Both the position numbers and the translations under genes were made by a program. From assembly GCA_945890645.1 (NCBI GenBank), contig CAMDCV010000035.1:1-43988 (forward strand): a stretch of DNA of 43,988 bases, in the 5' to 3' direction. Shown here piece after piece: positions 25,247 through 33,276 of the stretch. The first letter of the stretch is position 1. The number at the start of each line of letters is the position of its first letter. This DNA is from Akkermansia muciniphila (lineage in GTDB: Bacteria; Verrucomicrobiota; Verrucomicrobiia; Verrucomicrobiales; Akkermansiaceae). The notes below the pieces were generated by a model. The model was not told the DNA's origin. It did no database searches and saw nothing but the letters and a program-made list of their open reading frames with translations.

Positions 25247-26374
25247 TTACAGTTGTGGCGGTGGTCCTTCTTTATTATCATTTGTACGACCTAGGGTGGC
25301 GGTCACTACGACCGCGCGGGCATCGAGACCTTCTAAAATTTCCGTCTCTGCGTTATCAGTGATACCAGTAGTCACAATGACAGCGCGTAGTGATTTATCT
25401 TTTGCGGATAGGTCGATGGTATAAATGAGCTGCTGCTTGCGAAGTAGTTTCGATTTCGTCTCGCCGGCTACGTTGCTGCTTTCCGGTGGAGTAAAACGCA
25501 GTGCTGTGTTCGGCACTTTGATAATATTTTTTCTCTCAGCGGTGAGAATGGATACATCCGCGGTCATGCCGGGAAATAGGCGCTGCTCGGCATTTTCTAC
25601 GTCGATGAGAGTCTCGTAGGTTACTACGTTTTCGACGGTAGTTGGGGCGATTCGAACTTGCACCACTTCTCCGGTGAACAACTCATCTGTAAAGGCATCG
25701 ACGGTGAATTCCACTTGATCGCCTTTTTTCACAGAGCCGATGTCGGCCTCGGAAACGGTGGCAGTGATGCGCATTTTTTTAATATCTTGGGCGATGGTGA
25801 AAAGCACAGGCGTGCTCATGGCGGCGACGACGGTTTGTCCTTCATCAACTTCTCGGGATACTACGATACCATCTACTGGTGCGGTGATGCGGCAGAAGCT
25901 GAGGTCGGTCTGCGCCTGATCAAGGGATGCTTCTTTGATGATGACGCTAGCCTCTGCCTGAGCGAGTTCCGCTACAGCTTGCTCTACATCGAGTTCCGTC
26001 GCCGCGCGCAGCGGTAAGAGCGAATTTTTGCGATGAAGGTTTTGTTTTTTCAGTGTTACGTTGGCTTGTGCGCTTGCGAGCTCACCTTGCGATGCTTTCA
26101 CTTTTGCAGAATAGATCGCAGTATCAAGTTCTGCGATTAGGTCACCGCGCTTGACGGGAGTATTAAAGTCCGCATGCAGCTTCATGATGCGCCCAGAGAC
26201 CTGACAACCTACATCTACGCTTACCACCGCGCCGAGTGTGCCGCTGGCTGTGACGACAGATCGCAAATCACCACGAGAGACGGGTGACGTTTCAAAACTG
26301 ATCTCTCCGGCAGCGGGTGGCTTGCAAGATGATAGAATTACGATAGATAATATAATTAATGTTTTCATTTCCAA
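25247..26374 (-). CDS. MacA-like periplasmic adaptor, predicted lipoprotein
   Basis: The protein is 375 aa. A short signal ends in a lipobox-like ILSSC (Cys16), so it is probably lipid-anchored. The membrane-proximal domain and lipoyl halves are visible (VGCQVSGRIMKLHADFNTPVKRGDLIAELD and DLSFCRITAPVDGIVVSREVDEGQTV), with an alpha-hairpin between and a beta-barrel to about 290. The C-terminal part ends in a charged tail. It belongs to the MacA/AcrA-type HlyD_D23 group. Its start lies 10 bp inside the end of the outer-membrane factor gene. Confidence 0.9.
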   Translation of the reverse strand: MEMKTLIILSIVILSSCKPPAAGEISFETSPVSRGDLRSVVTASGTLGAVVSVDVGCQVSGRIMKLHADFNTPVKRGDLIAELDTAIYSAKVKASQGELASAQANVTLKKQNLHRKNSLLPLRAATELDVEQAVAELAQAEASVIIKEASLDQAQTDLSFCRITAPVDGIVVSREVDEGQTVVAAMSTPVLFTIAQDIKKMRITATVSEADIGSVKKGDQVEFTVDAFTDELFTGEVVQVRIAPTTVENVVTYETLIDVENAEQRLFPGMTADVSILTAERKNIIKVPNTALRFTPPESSNVAGETKSKLLRKQQLIYTIDLSAKDKSLRAVIVTTGITDNAETEILEGLDARAVVVTATLGRTNDNKEGPPPQL

Positions 26375-27750
26375 CCTCCTCCGATGGATTGATAGAGTTT
26401 AATGCGTGCGGTGACAGCATCGTAGCGGGCACCGATGAGTTCTTGCTGTGCTGTGAATAGATCCTGTTGCGCGGTTACGACGTTCAGATAGCTAGAGGCA
26501 CCTTGTTGATTGGCAACATTGGCTAGGTCATAGCGTCTTTGCTGGGTGGCAACTAAAGAATCTAGGGTGCTGATTTGTTGCTTGGATGCATTTTGGGTGG
26601 CGAGTGCGTCAGCTACTTCTCGAAAAGCGACTTGGATGGTCTTCTCATAATTTGCGACTTCGATGCGGGTGCGAATTTGGGCGGTATCAAGGTTCGCTTG
26701 GTTGCGTCCACCTGTGAAAATCGGGACAGTAATTTGTGGTGCAAAACTCCAGACGGAACTGCCACCGCTGAACAAGCTGCTTAGCTCTGTGCTGGTGGTG
26801 CCTGCGGAAGCTGTGAGACTGATGCTAGGAAAAAACGCGGCGCGTGCCGCTCCGATGTCTGCATTTGCGGCGCGCAATACACGCTCTGCGGCAAGAATGT
26901 CTGGGCGGCTTTGCAGTAGCTCCGATGGCACACCTGCGGAAATGGCTTTCACCGGTGCATCGGCCAAGGATTTTGCGGCAGGGAGATTGCTAGGCATCGG
27001 CTGTCCCATCACAAGCACAAGGGCATTTTCTGCTTGCTCGCGCTGACGTTGATAAGCGATCAGATTGGCTTTGGCTCTGAGCACCTGTGCTTCGGAGGAA
27101 CGAAGATCCAGTTCTAACAATCCGCCTGCCTTGAAGATGCTATCGTTGAGGCGGTAGCTTTCCTCTACAGCAGAGAGGGTGAGTTTCGTGTTGGCAATGA
27201 ATTCATCAAATTGTCTCACCGTGTAGTATTGTGTGGCGACTTCAGCAATGAGAGAGACTTGCGCAGCTCGTTGATACTCGACTTGTGCGAAGTACTCCTC
27301 CTGTGCCTTTGCGCTCAGGCTGCGAATGCGACCAAACAAATCGATTTCGTATGATGGGATGCTTAGTTTAAATTGCGAACTGTTGCTTATTCTCCCAGAT
27401 TGGCGGATGCGATTGTTTTCGGTTGTTTGTAATACATTGGGGAGCAACTCCGAGCGCTCGATGCGATACTGTGCCCGCGCCTGCTCGACCCTTAGCATGG
27501 CGACACGAAGATCGCGATTGTTCGCCAATGAAATATTGATCAAACGAACCAAGCGCGGCTCCTTAAACACTTGCTTCCAGCTAATTTCACTACTGGCTGC
27601 TGCCGTTTCACGGCTAAGCGGAAAGCGTGAACTAGTGGGTGAACTCGGAATTTTCAGGTCTGGGATAAGTGTGCAGCTAGTTATCGCATGACAGCCTATC
27701 AGACCGATAACGAGCCGCTTTATGATAAGCGATATTTGGAGTGCCTTCAT
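26365..27750 (-). CDS. Outer-membrane efflux lipoprotein, NodT/OprM-like
   Basis: The protein is 461 aa. The signal peptide ends in ITSC (Cys26), giving a lipidated mature protein, as for the NodT subfamily. Typical phrases are WKQVFKEPRLVRLINISLANNRDLRVAMLRVEQARAQY, PSELLQSRPDILAAERVLRAANADIGAARAAFFPSISL and PQITVPIFTGGRNQANLDTAQ. It forms the TolC-like exit duct for the MacAB-like pump and is the first gene of that operon. A TAGAAT -10-like box lies 14 bp upstream of the start. The operon is divergent from the LytS/LytTR genes, and the intergenic region carries LytTR-like repeats. Confidence 0.93.
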   Translation of the reverse strand: MKALQISLIIKRLVIGLIGCHAITSCTLIPDLKIPSSPTSSRFPLSRETAAASSEISWKQVFKEPRLVRLINISLANNRDLRVAMLRVEQARAQYRIERSELLPNVLQTTENNRIRQSGRISNSSQFKLSIPSYEIDLFGRIRSLSAKAQEEYFAQVEYQRAAQVSLIAEVATQYYTVRQFDEFIANTKLTLSAVEESYRLNDSIFKAGGLLELDLRSSEAQVLRAKANLIAYQRQREQAENALVLVMGQPMPSNLPAAKSLADAPVKAISAGVPSELLQSRPDILAAERVLRAANADIGAARAAFFPSISLTASAGTTSTELSSLFSGGSSVWSFAPQITVPIFTGGRNQANLDTAQIRTRIEVANYEKTIQVAFREVADALATQNASKQQISTLDSLVATQQRRYDLANVANQQGASSYLNVVTAQQDLFTAQQELIGARYDAVTARIKLYQSIGGGWK

Positions 27751-27760
27751 GGTTTACGTT

Positions 27761-27943
27761 TTAGATTCTATTCCTAAACCGCGCTTTTTTGCTGAAATTC
27801 GGATAGGCGGTAGATACAAAAGGATCAACGGCACTGCTGGCGGATGAATGGTGCTTACCGCTCATGGGCTGATTGTAACCGTTCATCATCGCAAAATGGC
27901 TACTTGATAGATCACTGCTGACTTTTTCCTGATTAAGCTCCAC
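27761..27943 (-). CDS. Doubtful 60-residue ORF between the efflux operon and lytS-like gene
   Basis: The frame reads MELNQEKVSSDLSSSHFAMM and continues rich in Ser, with no helix, signal or family match. It fills the regulatory region, overlapping both the -10-like box of the efflux operon and the LytTR-like repeats, which argues against it. If translated it could be a leader peptide for the efflux operon. Confidence 0.15.
   Translation of the reverse strand: MELNQEKVSSDLSSSHFAMMNGYNQPMSGKHHSSASSAVDPFVSTAYPNFSKKARFRNRI
27765..27770 (-). promoter_or_regulatory. -10-like box of the MacAB-type efflux operon
   Basis: TAGAAT on the minus strand, 14 bp before the ATG of the outer-membrane factor. 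No clear -35 is seen, consistent with an activator-dependent promoter. Confidence 0.35.
27857..27886 (+). promoter_or_regulatory. Candidate LytTR binding site: two 9-bp direct repeats 12 bp apart
   Basis: ACCGCTCAT (27857-27865) and ACCGTTCAT (27878-27886) are direct repeats with one difference, separated by exactly 12 bp. The second copy fits the published LytTR consensus [TA][AC][CA]GTTN[AG][TG] fully and the first misses one base. The site lies between the efflux operon and the LytS/LytTR operon. Confidence 0.6.
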
Positions 27944-27947
27944 ATTC

Positions 27948-29099
27948 GTGCAGATGCAAGCAGTTCAAAACACCACGAAAAACAGTACCGCATTCAAAGG
28001 TCGTGGCTACCACATCATGCAAGCGGGCTTTTGGTCTTTGTTCTTGCTAACTCTGGCGGTGACTGTGATATCGGGACCGCCCGCCATTGCATTTGACAAG
28101 ATGACACCAGAGATGGGAGATGCCATCAAGAAATCGTTTGCTGCTATGCAACGAGTGATATGGATTCACAACGCGGTGATGATCTTTTGCGGCATCCTCG
28201 CGACTCACCTACAGCATCTGCTGACGTTAAAGAATCGCTGGGACAGATTGCCACTCAGGCGCTTGCTGCCGGTGGCGATGCTTAACTGTGTATTGTTCGC
28301 CGTAGTGATTTCTTTTTTGATCAACAGCATGAGAAGTTATGCACTGGGGCCAAGCTTCGGATTGAGCGTGAAAATTCATGGAGTGCTTATGGATTATCTC
28401 TCCACCGGTATGCTTGTATTTTTCCTACTAGGCATGTGGACTACGCTCTATTTTGCCTGTCATGCCTTCACTCGGTTGCATCAATTGGAAGTCACAGCAC
28501 TGCGTAGCGATTCTGCTATCAAGGAGTCGCGTCTTCAAACGATCGCGACACAGCTCAACCCGCATTTCCTATTCAATTCTCTTAACACCTTACGTGCTCT
28601 AATCGATGAAAATCCCGAGCAGGCGCGAAATGCGGTGACGCAATTGTCCCTTGTGCTGCGCGCCTCGTTGTCATCTACCGACCACATGCTGATACCTCTG
28701 CGAGACGAACTCGCCGTCGTGAATGCTTTGCTCGACCTCGAACTCGCTCGCTTTGGAGACCGCCTGAAAGTCACTAGAAAAGTGGAGGAGAACTGTAAGA
28801 TGATACTCATACCTCCGCTATTGCTCGTGACACTGGTAGAAAACGCCGTTAAGCATGGCGTGTCCTCAAAATTGGGCCCCTGCTTTCTGCGCTACGCGAT
28901 AAGTCTCGAAGAACAACGTGTGAAAATCTGCGTGGAGAATTCGGGAAATCTTTCCGAAACATGGCAACAAAAAGGAGGTATCGGGCTGTCCCACACCCGT
29001 GAACGTCTTGCGCTGCTTTTTGGTGACAAAGCGACTATGAGCATTCATCAATCAGCAGATTGCGTAGTAGCAACTGTATTCTTTACCAATCATTCATGA
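27948..29099 (+). CDS. LytS/AlgZ-type sensor histidine kinase
   Basis: The protein is 383 aa from a GTG at 27948 (an ATG lies two codons later). It has four membrane helices at about 25-45, 70-90, 107-127 and 150-172, then the His_kinase domain (PF06580 type) with the phospho-acceptor His206 in TQLNPHFLFNSLNTLRALID. The ATPase part follows with ENAVKHG and GGIGLSHTRERL. This class senses membrane or cell-envelope cues and phosphorylates LytTR regulators. Its stop overlaps the start of the regulator gene as ATGA, so the two are translationally coupled. Confidence 0.92.
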   Translation: MQMQAVQNTTKNSTAFKGRGYHIMQAGFWSLFLLTLAVTVISGPPAIAFDKMTPEMGDAIKKSFAAMQRVIWIHNAVMIFCGILATHLQHLLTLKNRWDRLPLRRLLPVAMLNCVLFAVVISFLINSMRSYALGPSFGLSVKIHGVLMDYLSTGMLVFFLLGMWTTLYFACHAFTRLHQLEVTALRSDSAIKESRLQTIATQLNPHFLFNSLNTLRALIDENPEQARNAVTQLSLVLRASLSSTDHMLIPLRDELAVVNALLDLELARFGDRLKVTRKVEENCKMILIPPLLLVTLVENAVKHGVSSKLGPCFLRYAISLEEQRVKICVENSGNLSETWQQKGGIGLSHTRERLALLFGDKATMSIHQSADCVVATVFFTNHS

Positions 29100-29815
29100 A
29101 AGCTCTTATTGTTGACGATGAAAGAATGGCACGGCGCGAGATGCGGCGTTTGTTAGAAGTTCATCCAGAAATCGAAATCATTGGTGAGGCTGAAAGTGGC
29201 CACTCCGCACTTAAGTTGCTGAGTGATCTGAAGCCAGACGTGATCTTCCTCGACATTCAAATGCCCGAGATGGATGGCTTTGAATTCGTCAATGCAATGA
29301 ATGATGCCATGCCTAAGATTATTTTCTGTACCGCATACGATGCTCATGCATTGAGAGCTTTCGAGGTCAATGCTGTGGACTACCTACTAAAGCCAGTTGA
29401 CCCCGCGCGCCTCGCCGCAGCAATATTGCGATTGCACGATACGACAACCTCTGACGAAGGAAAGCAAAACGAAGCACCTCTGACTGAAACCGACCACGTG
29501 TTGCTCAAAAGTGATCAGCGCACCTGGTTTGTGTCCGTGCGCTCAATCTATCTGCTTCAGTCCGTAGGCAACTATACGCAAGTATTTTTCGATAGTGGCA
29601 AGCTACTCCTTCCTCGGTCACTCTCCTCACTTGAGCAACGATTGAAAATCCCCATCTTCTTCCGTGCGAATCGCGCCCAAATCATCAATACACAATTCAT
29701 CAGCGATGTTTCTGAATGGTTCAGTGGATGTATTAGAATCACACTCACTACGGGAGATAAGATTGATCTGTCCCGTCGGCAATCGTCCTTATTCCGCAAA
29801 CAGAAAGGCTTATAA
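29096..29815 (+). CDS. LytTR-family response regulator
   Basis: The protein is 239 aa from the ATG at 29096 (MKALIVDDERMARREMRRLL); the upstream extension is not family sequence. The receiver domain has the acid pocket D7-D8 and phospho-acceptor D53 (VIFLDIQMPEMDGFEF), with Lys in DYLLKPVDP. The LytTR DNA-binding domain is at about 140-239 (VRSIYLLQSVGNYTQVFF and FFRANRAQIINTQFISDV). It probably controls the divergent efflux operon through the direct repeats at 27857-27886; this is inferred from position and motif geometry. Confidence 0.93.
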   Translation: MKALIVDDERMARREMRRLLEVHPEIEIIGEAESGHSALKLLSDLKPDVIFLDIQMPEMDGFEFVNAMNDAMPKIIFCTAYDAHALRAFEVNAVDYLLKPVDPARLAAAILRLHDTTTSDEGKQNEAPLTETDHVLLKSDQRTWFVSVRSIYLLQSVGNYTQVFFDSGKLLLPRSLSSLEQRLKIPIFFRANRAQIINTQFISDVSEWFSGCIRITLTTGDKIDLSRRQSSLFRKQKGL

Positions 29816-30069
29816 AGCGTCACATCAGCTTGATTCGCCGCAAGGAATTTTGGCAGCAGGTCGAAATGCCGCTACATGACAATAATTTATCCGCGAATAT
29901 GTAGAACAGATCGAGGCATTAGAGTGAAATCTATCTGCAATTCTGTCACTTGACTTGGCACTAATAGTTCCTGTCGCAATTTTTTTGCAATATCCCTCCA
30001 GCTGATTAGCCTCTCCACAATAGAAATGCGCATTCACCTTTGGCTGAGAGTTGAAAAAAGTCACTCGAA

Positions 30070-30096
30070 TGTCGAATTCCCCCACCCTGAAACGAC
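30070..30096 (+). promoter_or_regulatory. ECF42-type promoter of the YCII-sigma operon
   Basis: TGTCGA (30070-30075), a 17-bp spacer, and CGAC (30093-30096) match the -35 TGTCGA and -10 CGAC/CGTC elements that I recall being reported for the autoregulated promoters of the ECF42 group. It lies 60 bp upstream of the first gene, implying self-activation by the sigma factor encoded second. Confidence 0.65.
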
Positions 30097-30103
30097 ATAA
30101 CTT

Positions 30104-30132
30104 GTGAAAAGGAAACGTTTTCCTTTTTTCAC
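30104..30132 (+). repeat. Inverted repeat at the predicted 5' end of the YCII-sigma mRNA
   Basis: GTGAAAAGGAAA pairs with TTTCCTTTTTTCAC (two extra bases in the right arm) around a short CGT centre. With transcription starting 7-8 nt after the CGAC box, the message would begin with this hairpin. It could stabilise the mRNA, or terminate readthrough from the upstream LytTR operon (a T run follows the GC part). Confidence 0.5.
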
Positions 30133-30155
30133 GATAACAAACAACATCATCCATT

Positions 30156-30518
30156 ATGCAATACATGTTACTATTCACTGAGACAGCCGCCGAGATCGCC
30201 AAGCGCGAGAATCCTGAAGAAGCCCCCGCTTATTGGGGCGCTTGGAGTGCCTATGCGGGAGCAGTTGCTAGCTCCGGCGTCATGGTCAGCGGCGCGGGGC
30301 TACAACCGCCATCCACTGCCACGACTCTTCGCATCCGCGAGGGAAAACACCATATTCAAGACGGCCCCTACGCGGAAACTATGGAGATGCTTGGCGGATT
30401 CTTCGTCATTGAGGTGCCGGATCTGGACGCTGCGCTGGAATGGGCTGCCCGCAGTCCATCGGCTACCTGCGGCGCAGTCGAAGTCCGGCCCACTCTGCCA
30501 CCGCCTCCTGTGGACTAA
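30156..30518 (+). CDS. YCII/DGPF-domain protein, ECF42 partner
   Basis: The protein is 120 aa and is a single YCII-related domain: MQYMLLFTETAAEIAKRENP opens it, and the conserved HIQDGPYAETMEMLGGFFVIEV contains the DGPF-like core, followed by DLDAALEWAARSPSA. Such proteins are the standard genomic partners of ECF42 sigma factors; their biochemical function is unknown. It sits 9 bp upstream of the sigma gene and behind the ECF42-type promoter. Confidence 0.92.
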   Translation: MQYMLLFTETAAEIAKRENPEEAPAYWGAWSAYAGAVASSGVMVSGAGLQPPSTATTLRIREGKHHIQDGPYAETMEMLGGFFVIEVPDLDAALEWAARSPSATCGAVEVRPTLPPPPVD

Positions 30519-30527
30519 TTAACTTAT

Positions 30528-31766
30528 ATGACCATGAGCCTCCCTCCCTCAGCCGTCGCGGTGGAATCTGCCGCACGGGAGTCCTACTCGCAGTTGATCA
30601 CCTGGTTGGCGGTCCGCGCGGATGGCGATCTCGTGGGAGCGGAGGACGCTCTTTCAGAGGCTTTCGTCGCCGCCCTCAAGCAGTGGCCGCGGGAGGGCAT
30701 CCCCGATCATCCCAATGCCTGGCTGCTCCAAACCGCGCGCAGGAGGCTCATCGATGGCCAACGCCGCGCCCACACGCGCAGAAAAATGGAGGATGCGATT
30801 TCTCATGCTATCGAGACCGCCGCGCTCGGAACGGAGGACGGCAATGACTTTCCCGACGAGCGGCTCAAGCTGCTGTTTGTGTGCGCGCATCCCGCCATCG
30901 ATCCATCGGCACGCGCACCGCTGATGCTTCAAACGGTTCTCGGCATGGAGGCGGAAAGGATCGCCGCTGTTTTCCTGACATCTCCCACCGCCATGAGCCA
31001 GCGGCTGGTGCGTGCAAAAACTAAGATTCGCGATGCTCGCATTCCGTTTCGCATCCCGGAACGTACCGAGTGGAACGAGCGCTTAGAGTTCGTGCTAGAT
31101 GCCGTTTACGCCGCCTATACCACCGGGAGAAATACTTGCGATTCCCTTGCCGATGAGGCGCTATGGCTCGCGCGTGCCCTTGTTCACTTAATCCCGGACG
31201 AACCGGAAGCCCTTGGCTTGCTTTCCCTGATCTTGCACAATCAAGCCCGTCGTGATGCACGAGTCGTGGATGGCATGTATGTGCCGCTACCCGAACAAGA
31301 CACGCAGCTATGGGACGGCCCCATGCAACAGGAGGCCGAAGCGATGCTGCATCTGGCTTCCATTGGGGAATGCCCCGGGCGCTATCAGTTAGAAGCTGCC
31401 ATCCATTCCGTCCACGCCTCTCGAGCCAATTATGGAACCACCCACTGGATCGCCATCGCCGCTCTCTATGACATGTTAGTCCAACACACTCCCGCTCTCG
31501 GTGCCGCTATTGGAAGATCTATAGCCCATGGCAAAGTATCGGGACCAGAAAAAGGCCTATTACTGCTTGATGAACTTCCGGCTTCTTCTCTAGCAAATCA
31601 TCTTCCTTATTGGGCGGCACGCGCCCATCTGTTGGCGGAAGTGAATCGACTCGGCGAATCATCATTGGCGTTTCAAAAGGCAATCGGTCTTAGTATTGAT
31701 CCTACCATGAAAGAGTATCTCTGGAAGAAGCTCCGGGAGTTACAAATCGGGATGGATCATCCTTAA
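30528..31766 (+). CDS. ECF42-group RNA polymerase sigma factor with long C-terminal extension
   Basis: The protein is 412 aa, about twice a normal ECF factor. Sigma region 2 is at about 10-85 (SQLITWLAVRADGDLVGAEDALSEAFVAALKQWP, then PNAWLLQTARRRLIDGQRR). Region 4 is at about 115-165 (RAPLMLQTVLGMEAERIAAVFLTSPTAMSQRLVRAKTKIRDA). The remaining 240 residues are the helical TPR-like extension (DUF6596 type) with DEALWLARALVHLIPDEPEALGLLSLI. In this group there is no classical anti-sigma factor, and the extension is needed for activity. Its first partner gene encodes a YCII protein, and the promoter in front matches the group's target motif. Confidence 0.93.
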   Translation: MTMSLPPSAVAVESAARESYSQLITWLAVRADGDLVGAEDALSEAFVAALKQWPREGIPDHPNAWLLQTARRRLIDGQRRAHTRRKMEDAISHAIETAALGTEDGNDFPDERLKLLFVCAHPAIDPSARAPLMLQTVLGMEAERIAAVFLTSPTAMSQRLVRAKTKIRDARIPFRIPERTEWNERLEFVLDAVYAAYTTGRNTCDSLADEALWLARALVHLIPDEPEALGLLSLILHNQARRDARVVDGMYVPLPEQDTQLWDGPMQQEAEAMLHLASIGECPGRYQLEAAIHSVHASRANYGTTHWIAIAALYDMLVQHTPALGAAIGRSIAHGKVSGPEKGLLLLDELPASSLANHLPYWAARAHLLAEVNRLGESSLAFQKAIGLSIDPTMKEYLWKKLRELQIGMDHP

Positions 31767-31883
31767 CTAAAGGTTCATAGTAATTTCGAAAATCAGCCAG
31801 GGCATGTCATAAAGCCAGCGGGCATTCAATGGGATCGGGTGATTATTTTTGACATTCTTATTCAAAAAGTGTCGTTAGGTGGC

Positions 31884-31911
31884 GTTACAACTCAGTGAGT
31901 TCTGATATAAT
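31884..31911 (+). promoter_or_regulatory. Promoter of the PEP-CTERM gene with a 13-bp palindrome in its spacer
   Basis: GTTACA (31884-31889), a 16-bp spacer, and a perfect TATAAT (31906-31911) lie 11 bp before the ATG. A perfect 6+1+6 palindrome, AACTCAGTGAGTT (31889-31901), fills most of the spacer and looks like an operator for a dimeric repressor. Confidence 0.6.
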
Positions 31912-31922
31912 TTCTTCTTCCC

Positions 31923-32564
31923 ATGAAACTTTCACTACTACACCTCGCCTGCTTTTTTTGTATTGGCTTGTCTCTTTCGGCTCGTGCTGCCGTGGTGGCG
32001 GTGGCACCTTCTCAATTTGCTAGTTTTTCTCTCGATATGGATGGTGACGGAGCTGCTGAAATCAGTCGTTTTCAGTCCACTGCTGGCGGTATCTCATTTG
32101 ACTTATTCGTAGATGCTGCGGAAGTGGGCTCTTTCGTAAATTTCCCCACTACGACATTTGCGGGCTTTGAAGCGCAAACTTTCGCCGATTTAGAGGGTCT
32201 TATTACCAGTGATTTGTTTGCCGGAACCTATGTGGCTCCCTCTGCCATTACGCGTGGATTCGATAACTTCATCGGTTATGGATTCAACACACCGAGCACT
32301 CCGCTCCAAGCTTGGTGGTCATACGGCACATCAGGAAGTGGTAGCTCTCCTTTTCATCTACTGGGCGTGGTCATTGATTATCGCGCGTACTTTTCCAGCG
32401 GCGGCACTGCGGATATCGAAATTTATTACAACGATTATGGCAGTTTCAGTCCCAATCAATCCTCAGGACCAATCAGCCTCGCCGCAACAAGCATACCAGA
32501 GCCAGAGTCCTCAATTTTCTTGATGTCGGCTCTAGCCGCAGGAATTCTCCGACGCCGGAAATAG
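31923..32564 (+). CDS. Secreted protein with PEP-CTERM sorting signal
   Basis: The protein is 213 aa. The signal peptide is at 1-22 (MKLSLLHLACFFCIGLSLSARA). A Gly/Ser/aromatic-rich body has no known domain, with an EF-like acidic spot DMDGDGAAE near 38. The C-terminus has IPEPESS, a hydrophobic helix, and the basic end RRRK, which is the PEP-CTERM tripartite signal processed by an exosortase. No exosortase is encoded in the window. Such proteins are linked to exopolysaccharide or biofilm matrix. A T-rich gap and no terminator follow. Confidence 0.88.
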   Translation: MKLSLLHLACFFCIGLSLSARAAVVAVAPSQFASFSLDMDGDGAAEISRFQSTAGGISFDLFVDAAEVGSFVNFPTTTFAGFEAQTFADLEGLITSDLFAGTYVAPSAITRGFDNFIGYGFNTPSTPLQAWWSYGTSGSGSSPFHLLGVVIDYRAYFSSGGTADIEIYYNDYGSFSPNQSSGPISLAATSIPEPESSIFLMSALAAGILRRRK

Positions 32565-32704
32565 GGTTCACAAAAGACAATGATGTCAGAATAGGATGAT
32601 TTTACCTAAATGATAAGATTGATTGGCATATACAGTGCACAAATCGCAAACGCGTATGAGTAATCAGATCACGAAATGATCATGTGCGAAACTCCCATCG
32701 ATCG

Positions 32705-33169
32705 CTAGAGCGTAATGCCGAAAAAATCTTTCATCACTTGTCGATAGACCTCGTGCTTGTATGTAGGCAGCCACTCAATTTCGAACTCGCCTGGCTCGAT
32801 CCAGCGATAGTTAGAGAATTCCCGCGGACTTTGATTGACGTTTATGTTCGGCGCGCCGGGTTTGAGATGACAAAGAAAATATGTTTGCTCTTGGCCGTGA
32901 AACCCGTGTTTCTTGCGCTTTTTGATCCTTGCTTCGGGAGGATAAATGTAGCGATAACCGTCAGCTTTTCGAACGACATCATAATGCTCCGGCAGCAATC
33001 CAATCTCTTCTCTGACTTCACGAGCCAGCGCTTGTTCTAACGATTCCCCCTGATCCACGCCCCCTTGCGGAAATTGCCAAGCACCGGGAAATGTCGACCG
33101 TTCACACACCAGCAACTGGCCTTCAGGCCGGATAAACAAAGCTGCAACGTTGGGGCGAAAACGTACCAC
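32705..33169 (-). CDS. RppH-like Nudix hydrolase
   Basis: The protein is 154 aa from a GTG at 33169. The Nudix box is complete and spans G36-L58 (E42, R50-E51, E54-E55, G57). The phrases FRPNVAALFIRPEGQLLVCER and FPGAWQFPQGGVDQGESLEQA, with a size of about 155-160 aa, place it with RppH/Ap4A hydrolases, which remove pyrophosphate from mRNA 5' ends or cleave diadenosine tetraphosphate. The start has no Shine-Dalgarno sequence but sits 7 bp after a -10-like box. The gene is divergent from the secreted Asn-rich protein gene. Confidence 0.92.
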   Translation of the reverse strand: MVRFRPNVAALFIRPEGQLLVCERSTFPGAWQFPQGGVDQGESLEQALAREVREEIGLLPEHYDVVRKADGYRYIYPPEARIKKRKKHGFHGQEQTYFLCHLKPGAPNINVNQSPREFSNYRWIEPGEFEIEWLPTYKHEVYRQVMKDFFGITL

Positions 33170-33176
33170 GACCTAG

Positions 33177-33204
33177 AAGTTACGGAAAACTTAATCATTT
33201 GCAA
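33177..33204 (-). promoter_or_regulatory. Promoter of the Nudix gene, predicts a leaderless mRNA
   Basis: On the minus strand TTGCAA (33204-33199), a 16-bp spacer, and TAACTT (33182-33177) are followed by 7 nt before the GTG at 33169, so transcription should begin at or next to the start codon. Confidence 0.45.
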
Positions 33205-33276
33205 TACGGAATTTTCTTCATGGCAATTTTTCATTCTTCGCTGGTCAAGGCAGCTTCTCTGTGGCAGAGTCATCGC

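Larger units (their letters stand above)
29816..30155. other. 340-bp gene-free region carrying the ECF42-type promoter
   Basis: An antisense 125-codon frame here is Cys-rich and without family features, and I reject it. The supported contents are the TGTCGA/CGAC promoter (30070-30096) and the inverted repeat 30104-30132. The rest (29830-30060) shows no structure I can interpret. Confidence 0.5.

Noticed and set aside
29825-30202. 125-codon minus-strand frame across the ECF42 promoter
   Set aside because: It overlaps the start of the YCII gene and the TGTCGA/CGAC promoter; Cys-rich composition without family match.
32667-32681. GATCA-cgaaa-TGATC hairpin as terminator of the Nudix gene
   Set aside because: Stem is only 5 bp and no T run follows in the minus direction.
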